Assembly (NCBI GenBank): GCA_036336715.1
Contig: JAYZFP010000058.1
Location: 1-64,000, forward strand
DNA from: JABAAE01 sp036336715
GTDB lineage: Bacteria > Planctomycetota > Planctomycetia > Pirellulales > Pirellulaceae
Direction of reading: 5' to 3'
Length of the DNA: 64,000 bases
The notes below the pieces were generated by a model. That model worked only from the letters and a program-made list of their open reading frames with translations. It was not told the DNA's origin and searched no databases. The stretch's first letter is position 1. Every line of letters begins with the position of its first letter. Made by a program: the position numbers and the translations under genes. This document shows positions 16,278-25,907 of this stretch, piece by piece.

Positions 16278-17684
16278 ATGGTGTCAAAAATGCCAGGACC
16301 CGAATTGATGGAAGATAAAAACAGTACCACGGGGGAACTTTCCAGCAGCGAGATCCAGCAGATCTCGGGCGAAACGGTGGCGGATTCTCTCCATGCTGCG
16401 GTGGAGCATGCCGCACACACTCCGCTGATTGAAAACGACGCGGTGATCTTCGGCTTTCTGATGATGATCCTGGGCTTTGTCTTTTTCACTTCCAGCAGCA
16501 AGCGTCCGGCCTTGAAGACTTTCTACAAATTCGTGCCGATGCTGTTGCTCTGTTATTTCCTTCCCTCCCTGTTGACCCTGTTTGGGGTCGTCAATCCGGA
16601 GCGTTCCAATCTTTACTACGTGGCTTCACGCTATTTTTTGCCTGCCAGTCTGATTCTTTTGACACTCAGCATCGATCTGGGAGGAATTCTGCGGCTTGGT
16701 CCCAAGGCACTGGTCATGTTTCTTACTGGGACGGTGGGAGTAGTCCTTGGCGGCCCCATCGCCGTTTTGCTGGTGAGTCTGTTTGCGCCCGGGCTGGTCG
16801 GTGGTGAGACCTGGAAGGGGCTCTCAACAGTAGCTGGAAGCTGGATCGGTGGGGGAGCCAACCAGTTGGCCATGGAAGGGATCTTCAAACCGGAGAAAAA
16901 TCTCTTTACCGCCATGATTGCGGTGGACGTGCTGGTTGCCGAATTCTGGATGATCTTCCTGCTGCTGGGGGTGGGGAAAGCGGATGCAATCGACAGGAAA
17001 TTCAAGGCCGATTCGTCCAGCATCCGTGACCTTCAGGAACGAATGGAAAAATTCAGCGAGGGGTCTCAACGGATTCCGACAACGACCGACCTGGTGGTCC
17101 TGGCTGCGCTGATTTTTGGCGGAACCGGCCTCTGTCACCTGTTTGCCGATTCGATTGCCCCCTTTCTCAGTTCGTTGGCCGATTTCGATCCGGCACGGTT
17201 TGGCTTTGTCCGTAACATGAGCCTGGGCTCCAGCTTTTTCTGGCTGATCCTTTCAGCGACCACGCTGGGGCTCTGCTTTTCCTTTACCCGCGTCCGGGAG
17301 TACGAAGGCGTGGGAGCGATGAAGCTTGGAACCGTGTTTATCTTTATCCTCGTGGCTGTGATTGGAATGTCGATGGATCTGGCCGCCGTGGTCAAGTATC
17401 CCGGGTTTTTCCTGGTGGGCCTGGTCTGGATGGCATTTCACGTGGGCCTGATGTTCCTGGTCGGGTGGATGATCCGAGCGCCCTATTTTTTCCTTGCTGT
17501 GGGCAGCAAGGCCAACATCGGGGGAGCGGCCAGTGCACCGGTTGTCGCCGGTGCTTTTCACCCGTCACTTGCTCCGGTGGGTGTGCTGCTGGCGACGGTT
17601 GGGTATGCCCTGGGAACCTATGGTGCTTACCTCTGCGCCCTGATGATGAAAGCTTTGGCACCGGAGGCTGCCGGAATCGATTGA
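16278..17684 (+). CDS. DUF819 family integral membrane protein
   Basis: A 468-residue polytopic membrane protein of the DUF819 (YjcL-like) family, with about ten hydrophobic segments. Typical features are DAVIFGFLMMILGFVFFTS, SRYFLPASLILLTLSIDLGG, the glycine-rich STVAGSWIGGGANQLAMEG repeated in spirit near the end as GSKANIGGAASAPVVAGAF, and IAVDVLVAEFWMIFLL. The inverted-repeat glycine motifs suggest a transporter fold; the substrate is unknown. The first ~55 residues are hydrophilic and variable. The start could be 16278 or 16290. Confidence 0.85.
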   Translation: MVSKMPGPELMEDKNSTTGELSSSEIQQISGETVADSLHAAVEHAAHTPLIENDAVIFGFLMMILGFVFFTSSSKRPALKTFYKFVPMLLLCYFLPSLLTLFGVVNPERSNLYYVASRYFLPASLILLTLSIDLGGILRLGPKALVMFLTGTVGVVLGGPIAVLLVSLFAPGLVGGETWKGLSTVAGSWIGGGANQLAMEGIFKPEKNLFTAMIAVDVLVAEFWMIFLLLGVGKADAIDRKFKADSSSIRDLQERMEKFSEGSQRIPTTTDLVVLAALIFGGTGLCHLFADSIAPFLSSLADFDPARFGFVRNMSLGSSFFWLILSATTLGLCFSFTRVREYEGVGAMKLGTVFIFILVAVIGMSMDLAAVVKYPGFFLVGLVWMAFHVGLMFLVGWMIRAPYFFLAVGSKANIGGAASAPVVAGAFHPSLAPVGVLLATVGYALGTYGAYLCALMMKALAPEAAGID

Positions 17685-17700
17685 CGGGCCAGTGAGTCTT

Positions 17701-17767
17701 CCAGGGCAACCCTCGTCCCGAGCCGATTTGCATCCCATGTGGATGGCCGCCTGTCGGGGTGCCCTGG
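17701..17767. terminator. Inverted repeat between convergent genes
   Basis: CCAGGGCAACCC at 17701-17712 is complementary, with one mismatch, to GGGGTGCCCTGG ending at 17767. It lies between the convergent stops at 17684 and 17802 and could terminate both transcripts. The loop is long, about 43 bases. Confidence 0.4.
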
Positions 17768-17801
17768 CAAATGGCTTCTTTGCTGACCGGTGGTGGCAGC
17801 C

Positions 17802-19469
17802 TCACTGCTGCAGGCTGCGATCCCGAACACCAATGTAGAAATTCCGATCCACTGCGAAATGGTCGATCGTTTGCGGTGCATCGAAGGTTTGTGGACGGTT
17901 GGTTACGTTCCACTGGACAACCTGGCCATTGACCCTGGCCCGCACAGGCATGGAAAACCCTTCCACGCAATTCTCAAACTGGAAGGTGATTTGCTTGTCT
18001 TTGATGGAATAGACCAGTTCGGGGATTTCTGTCTGCCGCAGGTATTGGTCGAATACCTTGCCGAAGTCGATCCCGGATTCCCGGGAAATGTATTCTTCGA
18101 TCTGGCCCGTAGTGACTGTCTGGTGCCAGAAATTTCGGTTGATTCCCCGCAGGATTTTTCTCCATCGGATGTCATTGTCAATGCAATGTCGAATCGTGTG
18201 CAGCATGTTTCCACCTTTGTAATACATGTCACCTGAGCCTGACCGGTTGACGTTGTAGGTGCCGATGATCGGTTGGTCATTTTTGATCAGCTTTCGGCAG
18301 CCAATCACGTAGTCTTCGGCTTCTTTGCGGGTGAAATGGTACTCCACAAAAAGGTTTTCCGAGTAGTTGGTAAAGCTTTCGTGAATCCACATGTCCGCCG
18401 CGTCTTTCATCGAAACATTGTTGCCAAACCACTCGTGCCCCGTCTCGTGAACAATGATGAAATCAAATTTCAATCCGACCCCGGTTCCGCTGAGGTCCCG
18501 ACCCCGGTACCCGTTCCGGAAACCGTTCCCGTAGGTGACCGAACTCTGGTGCTCCATGCCCAGGTAGGGAACCTGCACGAGTTTGTAGCTGTCCTCGTAA
18601 AAGGGGTACGGACCAAACCAGTACTCAAAGGCTTCAATCGTTCGGGGAGCCTCCACGAATTGTCGGATGGCCTCTTCCCGGTGGTGTTTCAGGACCCAGT
18701 AATCCATGTCCAGGTCACCAGCCTCGCCAGTGAATTTCTCGGCGATGTGAACATAGTTTCCAATGTTCAGGTTGACGCAGTAATTATTGATGGGCTGGGT
18801 TACCATCCAGTGAAACGTTCGTGTCTTGTCCTGGCGATGGTGTTCCGTTTTCTCCAGCCTCCCATTGGCTACAGCCGTCAAGGTTTCCGGAACCGTGACG
18901 GTGATCTTCATTCCATTGTCCGGTTCGTCGTATCCGTGATCTTTGCAGGGCCACCAGATGCTGGCCCCAATTCCCTGGCAGGAGGTGGCGATAAAGTGCT
19001 CCCCTTTTTTGTCTTTTTGCCAGGAAAGTCCACCACTCCAGGGTGGGTTTTTGCTTTCCACAGGCTTGCCACCGTAATGCACCGTGATGGAAGTCCGCTT
19101 CCCGGCTGCCAGTGGCTTGCCGAACTGAATCCAGTGTGCATTTCCCTCCCGGGTGAACTCCAGCTGTTTTCCTTCGTGGGTGACTCTGGAAATCGCCAGT
19201 GGCTCCTGCAGGTCGATTTGCATCGTTCGACCAGACTTGAGAGTTTGAAAAGTGATTCGGTTGGTACCGGAAAGCTCCCGGGTTTCCGGGAAAATTCGCA
19301 TTTTCAGGTCATAGTGCAAAATGTCCCACCAGGCCCGTTCCGGGGTCACCGAACCACGCAATTTGTCTGCCCGACTGAACTCCTGTCCCGAAATCGGGCA
19401 AAGACAGGCTGCCAGCAGGCAGGAAGTGACCAGGCTGGCAGGAAGCTTGGGTAATCCGGGATTCTTCAT
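17802..19469 (-). CDS. Exported M1 family zinc metallopeptidase (aminopeptidase-like)
   Basis: A 555-residue secreted gluzincin. The start MKNPGLPKLPASLVTSCLLA (19469) gives a signal peptide ending near CPISGQ; a longer frame from 19568 would precede it with unlikely residues. The M1 beta-sandwich occupies roughly residues 40-240. The exopeptidase motif is GMEHQSS at ~305. The zinc site is HETGHEW at 341-347 with the third ligand Glu 19 residues on (WIHESFTNYSE). A catalytic Tyr region (GSGDMYYKGGNMLHTIR) follows. The protein is shorter than classical M1 aminopeptidases because the C-terminal helical domain is missing, as in many bacterial homologs. It probably digests peptides outside the cytoplasmic membrane. 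Confidence 0.93.
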   Translation of the reverse strand: MKNPGLPKLPASLVTSCLLAACLCPISGQEFSRADKLRGSVTPERAWWDILHYDLKMRIFPETRELSGTNRITFQTLKSGRTMQIDLQEPLAISRVTHEGKQLEFTREGNAHWIQFGKPLAAGKRTSITVHYGGKPVESKNPPWSGGLSWQKDKKGEHFIATSCQGIGASIWWPCKDHGYDEPDNGMKITVTVPETLTAVANGRLEKTEHHRQDKTRTFHWMVTQPINNYCVNLNIGNYVHIAEKFTGEAGDLDMDYWVLKHHREEAIRQFVEAPRTIEAFEYWFGPYPFYEDSYKLVQVPYLGMEHQSSVTYGNGFRNGYRGRDLSGTGVGLKFDFIIVHETGHEWFGNNVSMKDAADMWIHESFTNYSENLFVEYHFTRKEAEDYVIGCRKLIKNDQPIIGTYNVNRSGSGDMYYKGGNMLHTIRHCIDNDIRWRKILRGINRNFWHQTVTTGQIEEYISRESGIDFGKVFDQYLRQTEIPELVYSIKDKQITFQFENCVEGFSMPVRARVNGQVVQWNVTNRPQTFDAPQTIDHFAVDRNFYIGVRDRSLQQ

Positions 19470-19666
19470 GGGGGTGCTTTTCAGTTTTTTGAGAATTTCC
19501 AGTTCGGGTAGCGGCAGTGACTGGCGGGGTTGCCACGCGGCTGCCGAGAGGCCTGCATTATACGCCAACAGCCAATGAATATCCCACCGGGATCCGGTTT
19601 GAAGGACGACCCTTTTTTGTCATAAAATGGGAAGACGACATTTCAAACCCCCGGGTCATTCCCTTG

Positions 19667-22600
19667 ATGAAATTCTTTACCAGATCCGTCGCTTTTTTTC
19701 TGTTTTCCTCCGCCCTGCTGCCGGTCACGGTTTCACTGGCGGATGAGGATCGGCACACGGTTGATTTTGTCCGGGACATCAAGCCCCTTCTGTCGGCCAA
19801 CTGCTTTCAGTGTCACGGTCCCGATGCCAAGACACGTGAGGCGGACCTGAGGCTGGATGGGGACCGGTCCGGGTTTGCAGACGTGATTGGCAATTCTGCG
19901 GAATCCACGCTACTTGACCGGATCAGCAGTCATGATCCGGACGAGGTCATGCCCCCGCCCGGATCGGGGAAGAAAAGGTTGTCCGGTGCGGAGGTGGAGC
20001 GGATTCGTCAGTGGATATCCCAGGGTGCCCAAGTGAGCGGTCACTGGTCCTATCAACCGATTCGACGTCCAGAGCTTCCCGAGGTGGTCCATTCCGGTTG
20101 GTCAAAAAACGCCGTCGACCGGTTCATCCTGTCACGCCTGGAGGCATTGGGACTGCAACCCAATGCCCGAGCGGATCAGTCGACGCTGATTCGGCGTGTC
20201 AGCCTGGACCTGGCCGGATTGCCGCCGGCGGTCACGCTGGGTGATTCCGGTGAACCGGTGGATTACGATCAGGCAGTGGAACGGTTGCTGGCCTCACCCT
20301 CTTTTGGCGAACGGATGGCAATTGAGTGGCTGGACCTGGTTCGTTACGCGGACACCTCCGGGATTCATTCTGACAACCCGATCAGCATGTCGCCCTACAG
20401 GGATTACGTGATCGATGCGTTTAACGCCAGCCTGCCCTTTGACCGATTCACCCGTGAGCAGATTGCGGGGGACCTGTTGCCCAATGCCACGTTGGAACAG
20501 CGCGTTGCCTCGGCCTACAACCGGTTGAACATGATGACGACTGAAGGGGGAGCACAGGACAAGGAATATCTCGCCCGGTATGCAGCGGATCGGGTTCGGA
20601 CCACATCGGTCACCTGGCTCGGCTCGACGCTCGGCTGCGCCGAATGTCACGATCACAAATACGACCCCTTTTCCAGCCGGGATTTCTACCGCTTTGCAGC
20701 CTTTTTTGCTGACATCACCGAAAAAGGCTATTACCCGGGAGCCGAGAGGAGTGGCGATTGGGGGCCGCGACTGGAAATTCCAACGGCTACTCAATTGGCG
20801 GAACAGCAGGCGGCGGAAAAGGAGCTGGTTTTGCTGGAAAAGAACCTTGTTTCCGAAAAGAAAAAACAACTTGGCAAGATCGATGAGTGGATCAGGGAAA
20901 TCCGGCAGCAACCTGCCTGGAAAACTTTTGACGATGCCTCTTTTGATTCCCAATCGGGTACCGACCTGAAAGTGCTGGAAGATGGAAGCCTGCTGGCCAG
21001 CGGAAAGCGGGCGGCTACCGACATCTACCGGCTTTCCACCGGGGTAACGCCTTCGCAATTGGGGGTCATCCGCCTCGATGTGTTGCCGCACGATTCCCTG
21101 CCTCAAAAAGGTCCGGGTCGGGCCGGTAATGGCAATTTCGTACTCAGCGAAATCCGGTTGGAGTTGAAATCCTCCAGGGGCTCGCGTTTTGCGAAGTTCA
21201 CAAGGGCCGTGTCGACATTTGACCAGACGCTTGCCGGGGAGCACACGCCCTACAAAAAATGGCATGCTGCATCGGCCATCGATAATGACAGGCAGGGACC
21301 GAAGCCGGGGTGGGCCATTTTACCCGAGGTGGGCAAGGCACAGAGTGCGCTGTTCGTCATCAGCCCGGTGATTGAGCCCCGGGAGGACGAACGCCTGGTC
21401 ATTCATCTTGAGCAGAAACATGACAACCCGGGGCACGTGATCGGCCGGTTTCGGCTGTCCCATCTACCCCAGGCAACTGATGCCGTTCTGGCAAGTCTGT
21501 CAATGGAAAGCGACCTCAAAAGGGCGATCGATCGACCGGCCAGCCAACGCACACCGGCGGAACAGGAAAAAATCCGAAGCGCCTTCCTGAGTGAGAATCG
21601 GGTCCTTGCTGAAATCGGTAAACAGGTATCCGCGGCCAGGAATAGACTGGCGGAGATGCGAAAGAAATGGGTTACCGTCCTGACAACGGTTTCCCGGGCA
21701 CCTCGCCAGATGCGGATCCTGCCGCGGGGAAATTGGCTGGATGAATCTGGACCGGTGGTTACCGCGGGTGTTCCTTCTTTCCTGCCATCCGGAGAGGCCA
21801 ATCCGGCAGGCAGGCTTTCCCGCCTGGAATTGGCTGACTGGCTGGTTTCCAGGCAAAACCCGCTCACCGCGAGGGTCCAGGTCAACCGGCTCTGGAAAAA
21901 ATTGTTCGGCACCGGACTGGTGCCAACGGGGGATGATTTTGGCTCACAGGGAACGGTCCCTTCCCATCCGGAGCTGCTGGATTACCTGGCTCTCGACTTG
22001 ATGGAAAGCGGTTGGGACCTCAAATACCTGGTAAGGTTATTGACTCAATCTGCTACCTATCAGCAGTCCTCCGTCTCCAGCGATCGGTTGGATGAGCTGG
22101 ATCCCCGAAATCGGTGGCTGGCCAGGCAGAACAGGTTTCGTGTCGAGGCCGAGATTGTGCGTGATCAGGCCCTGGCAACCAGCGGATTGCTGGTGCAGGA
22201 GGTTGGGGGACCGAGTGCAAGGCCTTACCAGCCGAGCGGCTATTACCAGCATTTGAATTTTCCCCGGCGGACCTACCAGGAAGACCGGGGCAAAAACCAG
22301 TACCGGAGGGGGCTTTATACCCATTGGCAAAGGCTGTTCCTTCACCCTGCCCTGCTCGCTTTCGATGCACCTTCCCGGGAAGAGTGCACCGCAGAACGGG
22401 TTCGGTCCAACACGCCGCAGCAAGCGCTCGTTCTGCTCAACGACCCAAGCTTCGTGGAGGCTGCCCGTTCCTTTGCCGGGCGAATCCGGGAACGGGAAGA
22501 AACGTTCGACAAGAAGTTTCGGTATGCGTTTCAGCAGGTGCTTGGTCGGGCCCCGAACCGCCAGGAACTGACCATCCTCAAGCTGGTTTATCAAAAGTCC

Positions 22601-22735
22601 CTGGAGGAGGGCCAGGCGAATCGAGAGATTTTGAAAGTTGGCCAATTGAAACAGGATGGCGGACCTGAACTGGTTGCCTGGATCGCCGTTGCACGGGTCC
22701 TGTTTAACCTGCACGAATTTACAACCCGTTATTGA
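19667..22735 (+). CDS. Planctomycete cytochrome c / DUF1549 / DUF1553 protein
   Basis: A 1022-residue exported protein. After a signal peptide (FFLFSSALLPVTVSLA) comes the planctomycete cytochrome c domain with one heme site (NCFQCHGPDAKTREADLRLD) and PDEVMPPPGSGKKRL. The DUF1549 domain follows (NAVDRFILSRLEALGLQP, LIRRVSLDLAGLPP, VERLLASPSFGERMAIEWLD, LVRYADTSG). Then comes a second Cys-x2-Cys-His-like site (LGCAECHDHKYDPF) and, at the C-terminus, DUF1553 (RLELADWLVSRQNPLTARVQ, VNRLWKKLFGTGLV, ALVLLNDPSFVEAAR). A lectin-like/concanavalin-type insert of about 250 residues lies in the middle. The role is unknown; such proteins pair with DUF1501 proteins. ATG 19667 is chosen because the signal peptide follows it. 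Confidence 0.92.
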   Translation: MKFFTRSVAFFLFSSALLPVTVSLADEDRHTVDFVRDIKPLLSANCFQCHGPDAKTREADLRLDGDRSGFADVIGNSAESTLLDRISSHDPDEVMPPPGSGKKRLSGAEVERIRQWISQGAQVSGHWSYQPIRRPELPEVVHSGWSKNAVDRFILSRLEALGLQPNARADQSTLIRRVSLDLAGLPPAVTLGDSGEPVDYDQAVERLLASPSFGERMAIEWLDLVRYADTSGIHSDNPISMSPYRDYVIDAFNASLPFDRFTREQIAGDLLPNATLEQRVASAYNRLNMMTTEGGAQDKEYLARYAADRVRTTSVTWLGSTLGCAECHDHKYDPFSSRDFYRFAAFFADITEKGYYPGAERSGDWGPRLEIPTATQLAEQQAAEKELVLLEKNLVSEKKKQLGKIDEWIREIRQQPAWKTFDDASFDSQSGTDLKVLEDGSLLASGKRAATDIYRLSTGVTPSQLGVIRLDVLPHDSLPQKGPGRAGNGNFVLSEIRLELKSSRGSRFAKFTRAVSTFDQTLAGEHTPYKKWHAASAIDNDRQGPKPGWAILPEVGKAQSALFVISPVIEPREDERLVIHLEQKHDNPGHVIGRFRLSHLPQATDAVLASLSMESDLKRAIDRPASQRTPAEQEKIRSAFLSENRVLAEIGKQVSAARNRLAEMRKKWVTVLTTVSRAPRQMRILPRGNWLDESGPVVTAGVPSFLPSGEANPAGRLSRLELADWLVSRQNPLTARVQVNRLWKKLFGTGLVPTGDDFGSQGTVPSHPELLDYLALDLMESGWDLKYLVRLLTQSATYQQSSVSSDRLDELDPRNRWLARQNRFRVEAEIVRDQALATSGLLVQEVGGPSARPYQPSGYYQHLNFPRRTYQEDRGKNQYRRGLYTHWQRLFLHPALLAFDAPSREECTAERVRSNTPQQALVLLNDPSFVEAARSFAGRIREREETFDKKFRYAFQQVLGRAPNRQELTILKLVYQKSLEEGQANREILKVGQLKQDGGPELVAWIAVARVLFNLHEFTTRY

Positions 22736-22772
22736 ATCGGGGTGATGAGCGGAATTGGACGGTCAACGCGTG

Positions 22773-23522
22773 TCAGCTCGGCCGGGGTGTCTTCAGCCGG
22801 AGAATCCTTTGCAAGCCGATGCAGAAAATGATCCATACCGCCCGGATCGCCTCTTTGTAGTTGATCTTGGATTGACCCGCGGTTCGATTGGTAAAAGTAA
22901 TTGGCGTTTCGGTAATCCTGGCCTGCAGGCAGCGGGCCCACCAGAGGATTTCCTCAAGGTAGGCGTAACCCATCCCCTGGATTCTTGCGAAATCGACCTG
23001 GCGCAGGAAAGAGGTGCGGTAGCAGCGGAAGGCACCACTGCAATCAGCCGTTTTCAAACCGATCATCCAGCGTGCATAGGTATTGATGCAGAAACTCATG
23101 AGGTGCCGTTTGAATGGCCAGCCTTCAATTTTTCCTCCCCGGATATAGCGGGAACCGATACTGAGTTGGCAATCCGGATCGTGCAGCAGGCTGTCAAATA
23201 CATCTCGGGCCTCGGCTGGATGATGGCTCCAGTCACCGTCCATCGTCAGTACGAAATCAAAGTCTTTTTCGATCCCGTATTCAAACGCAGCCAGCGTGGC
23301 CGATCCGAGCCCCGATTTTTCTTTGCGATGAAGGACACGAAAGAGTGGATCCACCTCGGCTGTACGGTCGCACCAGTCACCGGTGCCGTCAGGGGATCGG
23401 TCGTCAACGACCAGGAGAGTTGCCCTGGTGAAATTCTCCCGCAAGCTCTCGTAGAGCGAAGGGAGATTGTGGATCTCGTTATAGGTGCAAATGGCAATCA
23501 GCAATCTGCTTTCATCGCTCAT
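22773..23522 (-). CDS. Polyprenol monophosphomannose synthase (family 2 glycosyltransferase)
   Basis: A 249-residue GT-A glycosyltransferase resembling bacterial and archaeal dolichol/polyprenol-phosphate mannose synthases. They move mannose from GDP-mannose to a lipid phosphate on the cytoplasmic face of the membrane. Motifs are LLIAICTYNEIHNLPSLYES, LLVVDDRSPDGTGDW, FVLTMDGDWSHHP (the metal-binding DGD), IGSRYIRGGKIEGWP and FRCYRTSFLRQV. The C-terminal amphipathic part is short and there is no four-helix membrane domain, as in the soluble class. It converges on the cytochrome-domain gene. Confidence 0.92.
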   Translation of the reverse strand: MSDESRLLIAICTYNEIHNLPSLYESLRENFTRATLLVVDDRSPDGTGDWCDRTAEVDPLFRVLHRKEKSGLGSATLAAFEYGIEKDFDFVLTMDGDWSHHPAEARDVFDSLLHDPDCQLSIGSRYIRGGKIEGWPFKRHLMSFCINTYARWMIGLKTADCSGAFRCYRTSFLRQVDFARIQGMGYAYLEEILWWARCLQARITETPITFTNRTAGQSKINYKEAIRAVWIIFCIGLQRILRLKTPRPS

Positions 23523-23747
23523 TCAGGAAAAGTCCCCTTGGATGCATCGAATGTCTGGTGGTAATTGATGATTCAAAAATTCGAATCGGGCAGCTTTCCT
23601 GACACTCTTCTGAAAAAGTAGCCTGCGACTTTATGCTACGGTGGGCCGTGGAAGGCGGAAAGGCTAGATTTTGCCATTTTTACGCCAGTCGGAAAGCAGT
23701 TCTTCCTGGCGTGCTTTTTTTTCTTCGGACTCCCTGGCCTCCCGGGA

Positions 23748-24404
23748 CTAATAAATCAGGCCGATGGCCCGACGCTGTCTCGAACAGGAACGATTTTCTT
23801 CCGCCCTGTGAATCGTCAGCGCGTGGTGGGCCAGCAAGTCTCCCGCCCGGGAGTGGATCGGGATATCCTCCGTTTTTTCCGATTCACCATAGTCGCTGAT
23901 TCCCTGGGAAAAGCCAATGGTCCCGGTGGGGTGGTGGGGGCGCAGTCCCTGCTGGTGGGAACCCGGGAGGTAACGAACGCAACCGTTTTCCTCATCGGTC
24001 GCATCGATGGCCAGCCAGAGTGTGACCGCTTCGTTGGGTTCCAGCATGAAGTAGTATCCGTCCTGGTGGGCTGGAGTCGGCTGGCTTGTCAGGGGCGGTT
24101 TGTTGAAATACTGCATGTTGACGCCGATGACTTCCTGCTGGAGGAGTTCGCGAGCCAGCTTTTCAAATCGGCTGCCAAACATCAGTCTGTGAAAATAGTC
24201 ATCGAATTCAAACAAGGTCTGAATCTGCTTTAATGATCGAGCGTCCCCCAATTGATCGTAGAAGACCTTTTCCCGTGGAAGGCCGGGAACCTTTTCCCGG
24301 ATAAACAGCTCCAGGTGCTGCTGCAGTTCCCTCAGTTCCTGGTCCGGTAAAAAACCATCGAGGTGAACAAAGCCTTGTTGCTGAAACGAAAAGAGGGCAT
24401 TCAT
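23748..24404 (-). CDS. Phytanoyl-CoA dioxygenase (PhyH) family protein, ended early by an amber codon
   Basis: A 218-residue Fe(II)/2-oxoglutarate oxygenase. Metal ligands are visible as HQDGYYFML (HxD) and the distal His in LAHHALTIHRAEEN, with an Arg two residues on for 2-oxoglutarate. GCVRYLPGSHQQGLRPH is the usual PhyH stretch. The substrate is unknown. The frame stops with TAG at 23750-23748 after RRAIGLIY. Without a break it then continues for 27 codons to a second TAG at 23664, with EEKKARQEELLSDWRKNGKI at the end. Homologs normally end with just such a charged helix finishing in GKI after GFIYY. The gene has therefore probably suffered a Tyr or Trp to stop mutation; the Fe-binding core is intact. 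Confidence 0.85.
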   Translation of the reverse strand: MNALFSFQQQGFVHLDGFLPDQELRELQQHLELFIREKVPGLPREKVFYDQLGDARSLKQIQTLFEFDDYFHRLMFGSRFEKLARELLQQEVIGVNMQYFNKPPLTSQPTPAHQDGYYFMLEPNEAVTLWLAIDATDEENGCVRYLPGSHQQGLRPHHPTGTIGFSQGISDYGESEKTEDIPIHSRAGDLLAHHALTIHRAEENRSCSRQRRAIGLIY

Positions 24405-24506
24405 GATCGGGTTGGCCGGATTCCGGATGGGATACGGTTTTGGTCCGTTGGGGGATTTTGCTTGAAACGGGTCCCTTTTGGGAAATCGTTTCTCATTACG
24501 CGTCGG

Positions 24507-25223
24507 TCAATGCTCCTGGATGGACAAGTCCATCCAGGCACCTGAAAGGGGAGCCGTCAGGAAATGGAAATCCCGGGTCATCGGGTGTTCAAATTTCAGG
24601 GACCGGGCATGGAGACCGATCCGACGTTTCCTGGCATCCGGCTCCGGCGGACCGAAACTGGTCTGAGCGCCGTACTGCAGGTCTCCCACGATGGGGAGTT
24701 TGCGGGAACCGCATTGAAGCCGTATTTGATGTGTTCGCCCGGTTTCCAACCGGATTTCCAGTAGAGATCTGTCCTGGAACTTTTCGAGCGTCCTGTACTT
24801 GAGGATTGCCAATTGGGCATTCGGATCATCCTCGGGGAGGATTTCAGACATGGCCTGTCCCGGGATTTTTCGCATGTAGTCGACCCACTCACCCGAGTCT
24901 TCCGAAGGGTGTCCTTCTACCAGGGCCCAGTATTTTTTTACGATCGACCGGTACTCAAATTGTTCCGCAAGGCGACGGGTGGCGCGGACGTTTTTCGCGA
25001 AAACCATGACGCCGCTGACTGGGCGATCGAGACGGTGGGGAACACCGAGGTAGACTTTTCCCGGCTTTTCATCCCGGAGCTTGAGGAACCGTTTCAGGCG
25101 CAGTTCCATGCTGTCAATTTCCGGGGGCGCCTGAGTCAGGATTCCCGCCGGCTTGTTGACGACCAGGACGGCGCCCTCCTCAAGGAGGAACTCGATTTCC
25201 GGCAATTTGGGACTCAAGCTCAT
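24507..25223 (-). CDS. RluA-family RNA pseudouridine synthase
   Basis: A 238-residue pseudouridine synthase. The catalytic motif is GVPHRLDRPVSGVMVFAKN, whose Asp attacks the target uridine. It is preceded by VLVVNKPAGILTQAP and followed by KKYWALVEG, RSLLEIRLETGRTHQIRLQC and LPIVGDLQYG, all in the standard order. There is no N-terminal S4 domain, so it belongs to the short RluA/RluC-like or TruC-like members. The target position in RNA cannot be told. ATG 25223 (MSLSPKLPEI) is preferred to a start at 25295. Confidence 0.93.
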   Translation of the reverse strand: MSLSPKLPEIEFLLEEGAVLVVNKPAGILTQAPPEIDSMELRLKRFLKLRDEKPGKVYLGVPHRLDRPVSGVMVFAKNVRATRRLAEQFEYRSIVKKYWALVEGHPSEDSGEWVDYMRKIPGQAMSEILPEDDPNAQLAILKYRTLEKFQDRSLLEIRLETGRTHQIRLQCGSRKLPIVGDLQYGAQTSFGPPEPDARKRRIGLHARSLKFEHPMTRDFHFLTAPLSGAWMDLSIQEH

Positions 25224-25634
25224 TAAAGTGGGGCATGTGGGAAGCGGGTTGGGTTCATCGAGACCCAGTGTTTCAGTTTCCGGTTCGGGCAACAAGAGGA
25301 CATGAGGAAGTCGACCACGTTTTACCCCATTGCGGAAAACTGGCAGTGCGGATTTGCTTTCCCTTTTCCAGGGGAAGCCCTTTTACTGTGGACCCGGGAG
25401 TCGGTCGCCGCGGACATTACCTGTTGCCGAGCAAACCAGCTGTTGTGACGTCCTTTGCAGGTAAGTTCATTCCATCCATCGTATCGATTCAGGATGAATC
25501 GGACGGAACGCGTGATGTGCCTGGCCGGAACCAAAAACGGGACACTGGTTTGGGTGGGCACTGCGGCTGCCCCCGAAACCTTGCAGGAAGGCCCGTGGAA
25601 ACGGCAAAGCACAGAACCCTCTCGAAATGACAAA
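25224..25634. other. Intergenic region, no feature recognised
   Basis: About 410 bases between the RluA-type gene and the anti-sigma gene, both leftward. Frames on both strands lack recognisable motifs and no clear terminator was seen. Confidence 0.4.
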
Positions 25635-25907
25635 TCAGTCGTCGGATTCGGAAATCTGTTTTTCAAGGTTGGTCTTGAGGCGTTGTTTCCTGTCTTCGTC
25701 AATTTTTGCCTCGAATTCCATCTGTCTCTTCAGGGCCAATTGGTGAAGTTGGCGGAGTTCGCGTGTATAGCCGCGGCAGGCCCTGCAGAGAAGATTGTGG
25801 AATTTCAAGGCAAAGGCCTCGGGCAGTGAAAGCCTGGTATCCAATCCCTTGGAGGCGAGGCGAATCATCTCTTTGCAGATACCGACTTTTTTAAGCATTG
25901 ACTCCAT
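25635..25907 (-). CDS. Small zinc-finger anti-sigma-like protein
   Basis: A 90-residue protein with the zinc-binding anti-sigma pattern: ICKEMIRLASKGLDTRLSLP followed by FHNLLCRACRGY, that is Cys ... His-x3-Cys-x2-Cys. The rest is a charged helix. There is no membrane segment, so it would be a soluble anti-sigma factor. The start is either 25907 or 25898; the latter ATG overlaps the stop codon of the preceding sigma-factor frame (25891), indicating translational coupling. Its sigma partner is frameshifted, so the pair may be non-functional. Confidence 0.8.
   Translation of the reverse strand: MESMLKKVGICKEMIRLASKGLDTRLSLPEAFALKFHNLLCRACRGYTRELRQLHQLALKRQMEFEAKIDEDRKQRLKTNLEKQISESDD

Noticed and set aside
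23682..23713. Hairpin ACGCCAG/CTGGCGT followed by eight T on the plus strand, resembling a terminator
   Set aside because: No plus-strand gene ends nearby, and on the minus strand the same bases read as the conserved-looking tail of the PhyH protein; the T8 run encodes GluLysLys codons.
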